Source of the DNA: Panopea generosa | Lineage: Eukaryota; Mollusca; Bivalvia; Adapedonta; Hiatellidae | Length of the DNA stretch: 64,000 bases | Assembly (NCBI GenBank): GCA_029582155.1 | Contig: CM055898.1 | Location: forward strand, 29,272,745 to 29,336,744 | Direction: 5' to 3' | Part shown: piece by piece, positions 11,775 to 23,899 of the stretch | Position numbering within the stretch: the first letter of the stretch is position 1 | Layout: the number at the start of each line of letters is the position of its first letter | The notes under the pieces: model-generated | Told to the model about the DNA's origin: nothing | Seen by the model: only the letters and a program-made list of their open reading frames with translations | Databases searched by the model: none | Made by a program: the position numbers and the translations under genes

Positions 11775-13060
11775 TCAATTTGACATTGCTAAGATTAATA
11801 GAACGTCGTCTTATATGGAATATCTTTATGATTTTTATCATGAATTCTAGATTTGCATAAATTCGCTTTGTCTCCCAGGCGACAGTATTGGTGTTTAGAC
11901 AAGAATATACTCCAATCAATAATAAAAACAATGATATGTTTGATATGTTTTATATGATTGTATATGAAATATGTGCCAATGTCGTACCAACACATTTCAG
12001 TCAACTATTTCACCGATGAAATTAAGATATTGTTCCAGGAACACGGGCTGGTTAGCACTACAAATGAATATAGTTAACGAAATTGAAAAATAAAAATAAA
12101 CAATTCTCTTCAACCGTTGTCCTGTGATAATTCGAAATGCATAAACGAATCTAACATTTATCGTAGGTCGGAAAACCTTTTGAACACACAAAATGCCAAT
12201 ATAAACGCAATTTAATAATAATTCTTAAAATTTGCCAGAATCTACGAGTTGAGAAAACAAAACTGAAATGTAAATGGTACGTATTTAACAGCAGTTAACG
12301 CGTCAAATCGCTGAACTACCGTCGTTTAATTTTTTTATTCAAAACATCAAACTTTCTTCAACGGCGGAAGTTTTTAGCGAGTTCAGGGCTGGTTCCAAGT
12401 GATTACCATTGAGCCAATGTACACAGTGTCCACAAGCCAGTGTTAAGGTGAGCAAGAAATATATTCCGTTTCAAGAGCCGATATGGTCGCCTTTGCAATA
12501 TCTCACCTGGGTAAATTACCGTTATTACTTACTACAGCCATATGGGATACTCTTGTTAAAACAAATAATGTTTCCAACATCAATTTCAAGTTATTGTATT
12601 ATCTTTTTTTACACTTTAAAATGATTCAACAATAACTTTAAGTTGCGGATAATTAACTTTAACTCCTGGACCAAGATCTCGGTTGACAATTCCATTAACA
12701 CAACGCAACATTGTTATAGATGCACATTATCTTTCCAAAAACACGACATACAAAAGTTATATCAAATTGTAATTGCATTGTACTGCATTATTGTTCGGAC
12801 TTAACATCGTATAAAGTTTAACTATGGGTAACTATGTTCAAATGTCACTTCTATCGTTATTTTTTTTGTGTGTATAAACAGTTTATTTATCGTCCTGCTG
12901 ACGCACATTATAATGTTCCGTCATATGTTTTGCATTGTCGGAATGAACTAAACAAGCAACGTAGGCAGCAAGTTACATTTCAATATTGCGTGTTACAATG
13001 CTATTTGTATTTCTTTGTTCCAGGTTAGCTCCGCAATGTCGTTACTCACATGTAGTTTGT
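11775..13060. other. Unannotated AT-rich DNA
   Basis: Frames are 74 codons or shorter and no motif or repeat family was recognised. Confidence 0.5.
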
Positions 13061-13065
13061 GGAAG

Positions 13066-13266
13066 TTACACCAAGCCTGTGCATGCACGACCAATTTTGT
13101 TTGCACATAACGCGCATTTGTAGAGAGAGAATCCGATGCGAGTGCTGTAAATATTTTTCTGCAGAAGCCGTGATGGGATAAATTGATTGTCGCAAATCAG
13201 GCATTTTATGGTTACGTCTCTACCATCAATCGATGCACTTTCGCTGAACTCCGTCTGCGTTGTCAC
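13066..13266 (-). pseudogene. Degenerate C2H2 zinc-finger fragment
   Basis: The 66-residue minus-strand frame contains IKCLICDNQF, then SRLLQKNIYSTRIGF, then SLYKCALC. This keeps the C2H2 framework C-x2-C-x3-F-x5-L, a linker of the right length, and the start of the next finger (Y-K-C-x2-C). Both expected zinc-binding histidines are replaced, one by Asn and one by Arg, each a single-base change from a His codon. The frame stops soon after the second C-x2-C. It could be a relic of a zinc-finger gene or of one carried by a transposon. I do not think it is functional. A Cys-only zinc motif in a real exon is the main alternative. Confidence 0.4.
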
Positions 13267-13574
13267 GTGTGCTGTTGATAATATTCATACAATTCTAGTT
13301 CTGAAACATCGAGTTGAAGAAGAGCAGGAAATTGCCATCTTCACAGAACACAGAATGGTTGACACGTGTTTCTGTTAAAAAGTAATAAAAATGAAACGGA
13401 TGTGGTTATTAAGTTCCAATCTACGTTATTATCTTCAGAATGGAAATATGAAATAAAATGAATTTTACAACGTGATCAGGTTAACATAATATTTTTTTTT
13501 TATCATTTATCAACGTATATGTTTATGATTACCCCGCATATTCAGTACAATGAATTGAATAATACTAGTCTATA

Positions 13575-13745
13575 GAACGCACTCGGCTTTCCCGATGAGG
13601 TCCGTTAAATAGCAGCACATTCGAGCACGGTGATTGGTCAGTTGTTTCGGGGAAAGTTTGAATTATGTCATAGTATAATAAGCATTTCATTGTTGTGAAT
13701 ATTGGGACAGGCATAGAAGTACCTGCTTTTTCATTGGGTGTTAAT
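13575..13745 (+). mobile_element. MITE E, internal part
   Basis: It shares with 28340-28505 and the minus strand of 62547-62869 the blocks GGTCCGTTAAATAGCA, TGATTGGTCAGTTGTT, GGAAAGTTTGAAT and GGGACAGGCATAGAA. The inverted ends are not recognisable here. Confidence 0.7.
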
Positions 13746-13749
13746 GAGA

Positions 13750-14180
13750 CAATGATACAAGAATTATCTAAATTTAAATTTGATTTTATTAGAGTGGATT
13801 AGCATTCCAAGTTGGATTAAAAATATCATCTTTTACATTTTCCGCAAGGTTCCATTGCATCATTATTCATGTACACATGGAAATGATAACTTCAAATCTA
13901 CATCCTGAATTTCAGCTCGAATTATTTATCAAAGATTTTAGATTTGAAATTGAACAACAGCCATGTTGGCTTTCCTCGGGGGATTAAAACGATACACATT
14001 TATTAGATTTTTTGTTTTGATTTCATGGACAAAATATCTTATATCAGAATGACATGTTTTATGGTCACTTTGTGGAATGTTATTAATTTAACTCATGGTA
14101 TGCCACTATAAATAACTGCTGTACAGTCTCTAAAAATAAGAAAAGATGAAGTTGTTGTTCTTCTTCTACCGCCAACATCT
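13750..14180. other. Unannotated DNA
   Basis: No gene, tRNA box or repeat family was recognised between MITE E and the 31-bp array. Confidence 0.5.
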
Positions 14181-14182
14181 GC

Positions 14183-16385
14183 ATGCAACAAGACGATAAT
14201 CTGGACTAAAACACACAACAAGACGATGCTCTGGACTAAGAACACGCAACAAGACAATACTCTGGACTAAGAACACGCAACAAGACAATACTCTGGACTA
14301 AGAATACGCAACAGGATAATGCTCTGGACTAAGAACACGCAACAAGACAATACTCTGGACTAAGAACACGCAACAAGAAGATACTCTGGATTCAGAACAC
14401 GCAGCAAAACGATACTCTGGACTAAGAACACGCAACAAGAGATATTCTGGATTCAGAACACGCAGCAAGAAGATACTCTGGACTAAGAACACGCAACAAG
14501 AGATATTCTGGATTCAGAACGCGCAACAAGACGATGCTCAGGACTAAGAACACGCAACAGGAAGATACTCTGGATAAGAACACGCAGTAAGACGATACTC
14601 TAGACTAAGAACACGCAACAAGACGATGCTCTGGACTAATAAAAATACGCACCAAGACGATACTCTGGACAAAGAACACACAGCAATACGATGCTCAGGG
14701 CTAAGAACACGCAACAAGAAGATACCACGGATTATGAAAACGCAACAAGACGATGCTCAGGACTAAGAATACGCAACAAGACGATACTCTGGACTAAGAA
14801 CACGCAACAAGACGATACTCTGGACTAAAAATACGATAGAAGACGATGCTCTGGACTAAGAACACGCAGCAAGACGATGTCCTGGACTAAGAAAACGCGA
14901 CAAAACGATGCTCTGGACTAAGAACACGCAACAAGACAATGCTCTAGACAAAGAACACGCAACAAGACGATACTCTGGACTAAAAGAATGCGACAAGACG
15001 ATACTCAGGACTAAGAATACGCAACAAGACGATGCTATGGACTAAGAACACGCAACAAAAAGAAGGTTTTTTTTTGCCTAAGAACACGCAACAAGACGAT
15101 ACTCTGAACTGAGTACACGCAACAAGACGTTCATGTACTCTTGATTCAGAACATGCAACAGGACGATGCACAGGACTAAGAATACGCAACAAGACGATGT
15201 TCTTAATTCAGAACACGTAACAATACGATGCTCTGAACGAAGAACACACAAGAAGACGATACTCTGGACTAAGAACACGCAACAAGACGATGCTCTGGAC
15301 TAAAAACACACAACAAGACGATGCTCAGGACTAAGACCACGCAATAAGACGATGTTCTGGATTCAGAACACGCAACAAGACGATACTCTGGATTCAGAAC
15401 ACGCAACAAGACGATACTCTGGAGTAAGAACATGCAACTAGATCATGCTCTAGACTAAAAACACGCAACAAGACTATACTCTGGACTAAGAAAATGCGAC
15501 AAGACGATGCTCTGGACTAACAAAAAGGCAACAAAATATCATCTAGACTAAGAACACGCAACAAGACGATGCTCTGGATTCAGAAAACGCAACAAGACGA
15601 TGCTCCTGACTAAGAACAAGCCGCAAGAAGACGTTACTCTGGATTCAGAACACGGAACAAGACGATGCTCTGGACTAAGAACACGCAACAAGACGATACT
15701 CTGGACTAAGAACACGAAACAAAACAATGCTCAGGACTAAGACCACGCAACAAGACGATGTTCTGGATTCAGAACACGCAACAAGACGATGCTCTGGACT
15801 GAAGAACACGCAACAAGACGATACTCTGGACTAATAACACGCAACAAGACGATTCTCTGGACTAAGAACACGCAACAAGACGATGCTCTGGATTCAGAGC
15901 ACGCAACAAAACGATGCTCTGGACTAAGACCACGCAACAAGACGAAGCTTTGGATTCAGAAAACGCAAGAAGACGATTCTCTTGATTTAGAACACGCCGC
16001 AAGAAGACGCTACTCTGGATTAAAACATGCAACAAGACGATGCTATGGACTAAGAACACGCAACAAGACGATGGTTCAGCTAAGAACACGCAACACGATC
16101 ATACTCGGAATTAAGAACACGCAACAAGTCGATGCTCTGGACTAAAACACGCAACAAGACGATGCTCTGGACAAAAAACACGCAACAAGACGATGTCCTG
16201 GACTAAGAAAACGCGACAAGACGATGCTCTGGACTAAGAACACGCAACAAGACAATGCTCTAGACAAAGAACACGCAACAAGACGATACTATGGACAAAG
16301 AAAATGCGACAAGACGATGTTATGGACAAAGAAAATTCGACAAGACGATGCTCGGGACTAAGAAAACGCGACAAGACGACAGCGC
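14183..16385. repeat. 31-bp minisatellite, about 70 units
   Basis: The consensus unit is GACGATGCTCTGGACTAAGA followed by ACACGCAACAA (31 bp). Two recurring variants exist: one has TGGATTCAGA in place of TGGACTAAGA, and one has ATACTC for ATGCTC. The variants are interspersed and the same runs of variants recur, for example near 14870-14970 and 16190-16290. That suggests duplication of multi-unit blocks. Open frames in the array are repeat artefacts, since 31 is not a multiple of 3. Confidence 0.95.
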
Positions 16386-16387
16386 CC

Positions 16388-16880
16388 AAAGCATGTTATT
16401 TGTATCCACTGAATACATCTTTCTAGATTTCTTACTTAATTTATCCCTACCACATCCTCCAAATAAAATGTAATTGAGAGTTGTAAATTTTATCAAACAT
16501 ATTAATAATCTGTTTGAACTGGTTCGTTATTACGTTGAGCCTGCCACCGCTGTTCTCAAGGACTGAGTAAACTTAATTATAAATCTCGCCACCATATTGA
16601 TTATAGAGGAATGACAGAGCAATGACGTCAGCAGATCCATGGTGAAAGAACAATTGAACTGTAATTTTTATTGGCGTGATGTGCGCCTTTCTATTGTCGT
16701 GCTATTAAATCAGTCAGTCACAACTTGTAATGTACATACAACACGTCAGTACAGTTTCCTTTATCGAGTCCATCTGATTCTGCGCTAAGCGAATTGCGTT
16801 ATTGTTAATAGTGTATTTGTTCCATATAACGTATTCTCTTTGTCTATTGAAAGAAACCAAATAAATAAAATATGTGGAGT
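16388..16880 (+). repeat. Decayed duplicated segment, copy 1
   Basis: It shares a colinear series of blocks with 20695-21520. These include AATACATCTTTCTAGAT/AATAAATCTTTCTAGTT, AAGGACTGAGTAAACTTAAT, CGCCACCATATTGATTATAG and GAATGACAGAGCAATGACGT. Both end with a TTCCATATAAC / AATAAATAAA stretch. The other copy is interrupted by a SINE-1 that is absent here. Confidence 0.75.
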
Positions 16881-16884
16881 ACTT

Positions 16885-17500
16885 GTTTGGTCTTTGGTCG
16901 AGGGGCCAGGTTAAATTATAGAGTACCAATATGTTGGCATTAAGGACACACTACACAGTTGAATTTCGTTCTTTGTTCTATATAAAATGAGGCGTAAGAT
17001 TTCCAAAGAAAAAAAAATGAATTCCACTTAGACTTTTTTCCAGAGCAAAAATGTATCGGCACATCAAAACTAAAAAAATACTAGTAGGTTGACCAGTATG
17101 ATTTTTTTAAAACATTGCAGTGACACCCCTTTTTTTAAACACATCCCCAAATGGTCATAGATACACCCACCTGTCTGTTAAAATCCACTCACTTTTTTTT
17201 AACACCAGTGATGTCTTATTGCATCACAGAATATGCTATGCCTGCTTTTGCACTACTTATCTGCAGCAAGACATCATAATAACTATTTTGAAAATATTTC
17301 AAAGGAAATTACATAGGATTTTTTAAAGCGTAAAAATCATGTAAGCGTGGCAAAAAGGGGGTGCACACGTATAGTTAGAGTTACTAATGCATAGGCACCA
17401 GACGATAAAAGCGAACATATGGCGCTTTTTGTGATTGAGCGTTTCTTGGAGATGTGATGGAGTAGACTGTACAACGGATCCAACTCTCACGCTAGAGTCC
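16885..17500. other. Unannotated DNA
   Basis: Short T- and A-runs are present. Frames are 76 codons or fewer without motifs. Confidence 0.5.
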
Positions 17501-17504
17501 GTAA

Positions 17505-17635
17505 CATACCGGTGAGATTTGGACACTTTGGTGGGAAAGTTGAATGACATCACGATTTGGTAAGCGTTAAATAGCTATACGTGTGGGACAGGCAACGCAT
17601 TTCCTGCTCTTTCATTTGGGGTTGAACAAACACCA
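17505..17635 (+). mobile_element. MITE E, internal part, second fragment
   Basis: The blocks GGGAAAGTTGAATGACATCA, TTTGGTAAGCGTTAAATAGC and TGTGGGACAGGCA match the interior of family E. Confidence 0.6.
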
Positions 17636-17824
17636 TTCGGGATACGCCAAGGACTGGGATGACTAGAACATGAGAGAAATATTACCAATACGATAGGTGC
17701 TTCTTAAACTACTGCCTATTACACAAAATGATCAGTAAATAATTAACGAATGATAGATGTGTAGGTTAATTAAAACAAATATAAAAATCCGCACATACAC
17801 GTGATAACACAGTTTACTTTAAAA

Positions 17825-18225
17825 GTTTACATGTTTTATTTTTCATATTTCCAGAAGGTCAAAGACACATGAGTACATATTGTACCTATACATGCCGGCA
17901 AGCATAAATCAGAACAGTACAAAAATAATTTATGAATAGCATACAATATTATGCAAAGAAATTTACGATTGTTTCAAATGTAAAACATATCACTCTTTTA
18001 CTTTATACATACATATAAATCCAAATACGCATATAAATAACAATTGTTGTTGATAAATATGTATTTTCAAATCGTTTAACCTTGCACAAAAGTGTCTAGT
18101 TTGAATACTTATCCTTTACATGCTTACGCGCATATATAAAAATAAAGACATATAATCACTCAAATGTATATTATTACCGATTCGTTTAATCTTGTACAAT
18201 AACGCAAAACAAGGTTTATAATGGA
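17825..18225 (-). mobile_element. Element D, LINE-like 3' end
   Basis: This is the inverse of the 7128-7600 copy, with CATATTTCCAGAAGGTC, GCCGGCAAGCATAAATCA, ACGATTGTTTCAAATGT, TATCCTTTACATGC and ACCGATTCGTTTAAT on the plus strand. It directly follows, on the same strand, the reverse-transcriptase remnant at 18228-18845. It may be that LINE's own 3' untranslated region. Confidence 0.72.
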
Positions 18226-18227
18226 TA

Positions 18228-18845
18228 AAAGTGATTTGTGCTTCTGAAAATGAGCCACATGAAGTAAAAGCATACATAAATAAGTAAATTTTATACTTTT
18301 TTCTACTGGATTATCATTGTAATAGAATCTAAGATTTTCTGATAGTCGACCACCTTTCTTAAAAGTCATAATTTTAGTTTTCTATGTGTTTACAACCAAT
18401 TTCCATTTTCCATATACAGTATTCTAACAAATACTCTAAAGAAGCTTGTAATTCAGTGATGTTACTAGCAAATATAACAATGTCATCAGAATATGATATT
18501 AAAAACATTTTAAACATATGAACATCGTTACCGTCATGTCCACTATCGAGAATGTTTATTCAAACACTCCCCTTGTCTCACATTAAGCATACATTCAAAC
18601 TGACTACTTAATTTGCTACAATACTTTACCTGGGATTTAGCGGTATTTAGAAAAACCTTCAGACCAGCTTTCGGGGTAGTATCCAATCTCAAATATTTTT
18701 TTATATTAAAAAGTAATAAAAGTGAAGACGATAAAACATGTTTCCCATGAATAAATCTTTCGTTTAAAAACATGTCAGGCCCTTCACCTCGAGATGACTT
18801 CAGTTTGTTAATTGATTTAAAAGACATTCTTCATTTATTGGAAGA
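18228..18845 (-). pseudogene. LINE reverse-transcriptase remnant (LINE-4)
   Basis: Minus-strand translation in shifting frames gives LKSSRGEGPDMFLNERFIHG, a relic of the RT segment 'L-K-x-x-K-x-x-G-x-D-x-x-x-x-E'. It then gives VRQGECLN from the 'G-V-R-Q-G-x-x-L-S-P' block, and a YSDDIVIFASN segment equivalent to the catalytic Y/F-A-D-D box. Downstream is KGGRLSENLRFYYNDNPVE, typical of the region after the catalytic box. A stretch between the first two blocks is missing and several stops occur, so the copy is dead. The strand and order agree with element D being its 3' tail. Confidence 0.75.
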
Positions 18846-19126
18846 TTTAATTCACCAAACATAATGTTCAATTCATTTTGTTCATACCTACAATAAAATA
18901 TAAGATGTCTTCATCTGGTGTGAAAAAAATGACCATTAGAGTTATTTGCAGCTTTAAAATATCTTTCAAAAACGTCCATTAGGTAAATATTAAATAATAT
19001 AAGTACAAATTTGTAACATGCAATTTAAACAAAAGAGTCAAAGTTTGCAGCTTAAATTTTGTACAAAGCATTGAGTTTTCTCAAAGAACAAAACAATAAT
19101 GCGACTATTTCAAAATGTTTTACGTT

Positions 19127-19127
<1 letters not shown>

Positions 19128-19176
<49 letters not shown>

Positions 19177-19222
19177 GCTCGCACGCACGCGCGCACGCAC
19201 ACACGCACGCACGCACGCAATT
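19128..19222. repeat. Microsatellite (CT)n followed by (GCAC/ACGC)n
   Basis: About 20 CT units pass into CACGCACG repeats. The T-rich and CA-rich parts form a pyrimidine run followed by an alternating purine-pyrimidine tract. Confidence 0.93.
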
Positions 19223-19378
19223 AAACCGAACAAATTCGAATGAGGCAATTAAAGAAGAAACACCCAGAAACAACAAATGTACAATGCTAAACATAGCGTT
19301 ATTTCTTAAAATAAAAACTGTTAATTTATAAATAATAAACTACGCTATAGGACGCCTTAGAAGATCTAATTCTACAAT

Positions 19379-19753
19379 ATGAAAACAATTAAGCTTAAGG
19401 TATATATTTTTAAAGCAGGTACTTTAAAAATTGCATGGTGCCATCCCAAAGACAAAACTGTTTTAACACATTTACTTCAGATTTTTATTTTAGTGGCTTG
19501 CACTATTTCTTTTTCGTATATTCGACTCAATGAAATTAAACAATCGTCTTTATTGATACAATCTCAGACCTCAGATACGAGAGATGATAAAAAAATACAT
19601 AGACTTTTAACAAATCTTGCAAACGCCATGGACTACATGTATTTCATTCAAATATTCACTATAAATATAAATTTATATTCTCTAAGTGTTACTGATACAA
19701 CAATTATGGTCGTTTCCGATACCCTTGTTTTACAAACACGGGGTACGGTCTAA
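19379..19753 (+). CDS. 124-codon open frame of unknown meaning
   Basis: This is the longest plus-strand frame not explained by a tandem repeat or LINE. It begins MKTIKLKVYIFKAGTLKIAW, has one hydrophobic stretch (LLQIFILVACTISFSY, about residues 32-47), and a hydrophilic middle. I recognise no family, no signal for splicing and no neighbouring exon. Given 64 kb of AT-rich DNA, a frame of this length by chance is quite possible. Treat it as a placeholder, not a gene. Confidence 0.12.
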   Translation: MKTIKLKVYIFKAGTLKIAWCHPKDKTVLTHLLQIFILVACTISFSYIRLNEIKQSSLLIQSQTSDTRDDKKIHRLLTNLANAMDYMYFIQIFTININLYSLSVTDTTIMVVSDTLVLQTRGTV

Positions 19754-19754
19754 A

Positions 19755-20330
19755 TGACGCCACTTTTTCGTAAGGCGTAACGGTTTACCTACTGGGATGT
19801 AATCTCATGTTCAAATATGCAGTAAATGGAGCACATCGCTGAAAAGATATTACAAAAATCCACGTATATTTCAACCATCTCTTGTATGCTGTCTCTTTAT
19901 TTTTAAATATTTTATTTGTCATTATTCATACATGTTATCTAATTCACAACACAATAACATAATCAAAGACCAGTATGGATAATTTACTAGCATACTGGTA
20001 TAACTTTTGATTTTTTATTTAGCAAACACACCAACATTAATTTCTTTCAAACTCTCCTTTATCTTTCTTTCCATATTCATATACCCCTCAATGTGGTCTT
20101 TGTTTTTTTTCGATGCACTGCATGTACATACACATACTTACATAATAACATAAGTTGTCAATATCTTTATCATAATGATATAAAGAACGAATGTATGAAA
20201 GTATGACAGAATAACTCATAGCTTTACATTAAAATTTGTCGAAGACATAAAAAAGGTAACTAGCGTCAACACATGCGCTTAATAATTCGTGTAAAACCTC
20301 AATATCTTTTATTCATGTGTTAACGGTTTT
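19755..20330. other. AT-rich DNA without a recognisable gene
   Basis: Nothing beyond poly-T and short pyrimidine runs was recognised. Confidence 0.5.
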
Positions 20331-20334
20331 ATAA

Positions 20335-21520
20335 GTGATTAAACGGTGCCTAGTATTGCCTGTAAGGTCGATATATACATTAATATGACTGTCACGGTTA
20401 TTATTTTGTAATCCATCTACAGAATTGTATTAGATGATTGTAAAGAATTTCAAATTGTAATTCAATAAATACGCCGTCTGACCGTCGGAAACGCTTCATC
20501 AATAAAAGCTATTGTCATAATATAACTGAACATGACTGCTTCGTATTATTTTAATTCCTGTCTATACTTCTATCTATATTTTTTCCACAGCAAAGAAAAC
20601 CACATTTCTTATTCAATGAGAGATATGCTATAATCCTAAGCCGAGGACAATACCATCGACCTTAATCACACCATAATGCTAAGCTACTGACATCTCTAAA
20701 GCATGTCTTTCGCGCCCAATGAATAAATCTTTCTAGTTTTTCAGTATGCTTTTTTGTTCTCCCAGAAAAAGTAATTGACAGTTGTGAGATTATTAATCCT
20801 TCTTATACATTTTCTCCTTTTTGCTCCTTTTTGGTCTAATTGGAAAGGTTCGTTTTTAATGTGAACCTTGCTCCTCTATTCTCCAAGGACTGAGCAAACT
20901 TAATTATCATCTGGAACAGCTCGCCACCATATTGATTATAGCGGAATGACAGAACAATGACGTCAACAGATCCACGGTGAAAAGATGATTTTCTCGATAT
21001 GCCAATTGTACCGTTATTCCTATTGCCTTGATGTGTATGTTTCTCTTACCTTCCTATTAATTTAGTCATCGCTTCCAGTGTTAGTATTGTTCTCTTTACT
21101 GCATCCATTTACAGTTAAATTAAAGTTTAAATTAAAGGCACGTGTTAAGGTGTTACAAAACAGTTGAAAAAGAAACAGTAGTTTAAACTTATTAATTTTA
21201 CTTCGATTATGAAACAATTTATTACAACTTAGACAAAACACATTCGAAGTATTCCTGGGTATAACCAGTACCTAAGCATACGCAGGTTTAATGCCTTGCT
21301 CTAGGTCACCACACAAAGCTGTAACGGAGGATCGAACACACGGCCCTCTGATGCTGGGTCGATACTCTATCACTGGATCACGGACTCCACATTCACTCCA
21401 TATAACACATTCCCTTTAATTACTTAATACAAGTAAATATCTAAATATATCAATATATGGTCTGGGTTCGATTGGAAAGACTTTAAAACAAGCGAAATAA
21501 ATAAATGAATAAATTACTGA
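20335..21520 (+). repeat. Decayed duplicated segment, copy 2
   Basis: The left part (TGTAAGGTCGATATA, GACTGTCACGGTTA, AATCCATCTACAGAATTGTA and AATAAAAGCTATTGT) matches 27940-28110. A following block with TTTCTTATTCAATGAGA matches about 28262. The right part matches 16388-16880. A SINE-1 copy (21170-21391) interrupts it. It is the most complete of four colinear copies. Confidence 0.7.
21170..21391 (-). mobile_element. SINE-1, best-preserved tRNA head
   Basis: On the minus strand the head reads GTGATCCAGTGATAGAGTAT (A box) and later GTGTTCGATCCTCCGTTACA (B box) at the spacing of a tRNA gene. The shared body and the tail complementary to TTTTACTTCGATTATGAAAC follow. It lies inside duplicated segment copy 2 and is absent from copy 1, so it inserted after that duplication. 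Confidence 0.8.
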
Positions 21521-21576
21521 ATAATTCCAAACTCCGAATATACAATGATTTTAAAGATTTCAGTATTGTTTTGGTG

Positions 21577-21579
<3 letters not shown>

Positions 21580-21655
<76 letters not shown>
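21580..21655. repeat. Microsatellite (TA)n
   Basis: This is an uninterrupted run of about 37 TA units. It can form a cruciform and is a likely site of length variation and assembly error. Confidence 0.97.
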
Positions 21656-21659
21656 GTTG

Positions 21660-22285
21660 TACTTCTTAACCGACTTGCGTTTTCAACAACAACATTTTAA
21701 TCAATGTAAAAAAAAATAGAAGACGGAAGAAATTGGAACTAAGGTGATAAACACACACAATTATATTATAAAAGAAGATGAAACATAGTTTGAATCAAAG
21801 GTCAGTCAGAGTTCATATTTAATTAAAGCCACGATTCCGCAGGTATGACAAACATATGTTCAAGTTTCCCAGCAACAAAATCAGTATTGATTGGTAAAGA
21901 GTTTATCACCGGCATTTTCCCTGCTGTTGTAGACTAGTATAATGCATTTAAGTCGACACAAACAAATATCTAAGATCTAATGTTATCAACGCATTGGCCC
22001 TAGACAGTAAGATGACAAATGACACTTTTCTTTTTATAAAAGAGCATTTTTACTCGTTTGGGAGTATTGGTGCCCTAGTATTAGACATTAGAAAAACACT
22101 TATAAAATGTATTCGATTATTGCTACTTTGGCTATATTCCTTATTAGTTACATTAGTAAAACATTAACAATTAATATGAAATCTGTTGATTAAATACTTT
22201 AATTGGCTTCATATACAAACGCTAATTTATTGCACTGTTTTAAATCACAAGCATTTATATTTCCGGTTTAAAGATACATTTTAAT
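21660..22285. other. Unannotated DNA
   Basis: No coding frame or shared repeat was recognised with confidence. Confidence 0.5.
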
Positions 22286-22287
22286 CA

Positions 22288-22291
22288 TAGC

Positions 22292-22353
<62 letters not shown>

Positions 22354-22480
22354 TAATAATAAAAATAATGATAATAATAATAATAATAAAATCTTTATTT
22401 TCTGAGGATAACGTTTGTGGCTATATAGCCAGTCTGACATATGGTCCTCTAAAACATACATATTATTCACAGCAGATTTA
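22288..22480 (-). repeat. (AAT)n microsatellite at a possible retroposon 3' end
   Basis: The (AAT)n run occupies 22288-22388. On the minus strand the sequence before it reads TATGTCAGACTGGCTATATA and then GAAAATAAAGATTTTA directly into (TTA)n. An AATAAA-like signal followed by a simple repeat tail is the layout of many LINE and SINE 3' ends. The family is not identified. Confidence 0.65.
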
Positions 22481-22844
22481 AACATAAAATTAACATAGCA
22501 AATATATAAAAGTTCTTTGGTCTAGATTTTTAAAAGGATTTAAGAACATGTTTCATAATCGATGTAAAATAAATATGTTTGAAACAAAACAATAAAGCAT
22601 CAATTTCCTCTCAAGTTGTTTGTACAAAACTTCAAGTTTTCTAAACAAACAAATAATATACATATGAAAGCAAGGTGTTTATTATTTTCACATAAAGTAT
22701 AATTATTAAACATATATAATAAACGCATCACTGTAAACATGCATATGGTTTCATTATATATTACCAATAATGTATTTGATTAAAAGTGCGCTTTAAAGAG
22801 ACTAATCGTCAACTATACTGGCACGTTTTTCGTTTACTAAAATT

Positions 22845-23545
22845 AACGGAATCATTTATTCACACGTTATTGTTACAACCGTGTGAATCTAAGGCTGTAA
22901 CCGTCGAGACTTCGGTTCAACGTTGGCATTATATTGTCAGACACACTTACATATTTTCTACGGACTGTCATCCCAACTAATGGAATTATCTCTTTTCATA
23001 TTCATATTTTCACCATTGAAATGCCCTGCCGTTTTTATTGTCTATGTGAAATGTCCATCCGTCTAACATACGATTGGTATATGTCAATACCTTAATCAGA
23101 TATATATATAGAGAAAGCATGGCAATATGACAAACAATTAATAATGAATAACTGCAGAAGACGGGGAAGAAATGTCTTCTGCGTCGACTAATGCACTTGA
23201 TAATTCGGTATTCGTTTAAAAGCACAGTTTCTTTATATAGTCCCATCGGTGCAAAAAGGTACAAATGCCTTCTTATTTCATAAACACTTGGTACTTTATT
23301 GCTCTAATGGGACGATATATGCGGACACGGCATTGTTAAGGTGATAAAACGTTTCTCCGTGGTGCCAGTAGAGCCGATATGTGCGTTGGTATAGCTGTCA
23401 CGATTGTCTATGTAATTCATCTACAGATTGATGATTCCTGATTATAAAGAATTTCAAATTAAAGTTTAGTTACTATTCGTCTGAAACCTTTGATGTTTAT
23501 TATATGTAAGCATAAATGGTATATTGTTGCTGTATGGATTCAAAA
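22845..23545 (+). repeat. Decayed duplicated segment, copy 3, interrupted
   Basis: The left block (TTATTGTTACAACCGTGTGAA, ATATTGTCAGACACAC and GACTGTCATCCCAACTAAT) matches 27800-27930. The right block from about 23370 (GCCGATATGTGCGTTGGTAT, AGCTGTCACGATTGT and AAAGAATTTCAAATTAAA) matches 20370-20460 and 27950-28040. About 350 bases between the halves (about 22990-23340) are absent from the other copies, and they end with a short MITE E. Confidence 0.6.
23239..23315 (-). mobile_element. Short MITE E form, second copy
   Basis: The reverse complement matches 4783-4863 along its length: TCGTCCCATTAGAGCAATAA, ACCAAGTGTTTATGAAATAA, GAAGGCATTTG and TGCACCGATGGGAC. A 77-81 bp unit with inverted ends in two places, with the same interior, shows that it moves as a unit. 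Confidence 0.72.
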
Positions 23546-23899
23546 CAATGAATTGCAATGCCTTTAATTAACATCGCTTCTAACGGCTAGTAGGTCATTT
23601 CAGGACTCCATTTTAGGTAAGGCAACGGATCAGGCTGCCTTAATATAAACATATATAGCTTAATTAATAGATATGGCACGATATCAAACACTGACAAAAT
23701 ACATGTTATTTGAAACTAAGTCTACCGGTCAAAGCACCATCGTAGTTACGGCGAAAGGAAAGGGAGGAAATTACTGTGTTCGAATGCAACCAAGAATTAC
23801 ATTTCCACATGGGAATCTGCTGTTCTACCTTCGGGATCTAATTCAATCTTAGACAACAGGGCTGTGTTCACTTACAATTAATACAAGTAATGTAACCCA

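Noticed and set aside
14183-16385. CRISPR-like array: regular units of about 31 bp
   Set aside because: Repeats are contiguous without unique spacers, the genome is animal, and no cas-like gene exists.
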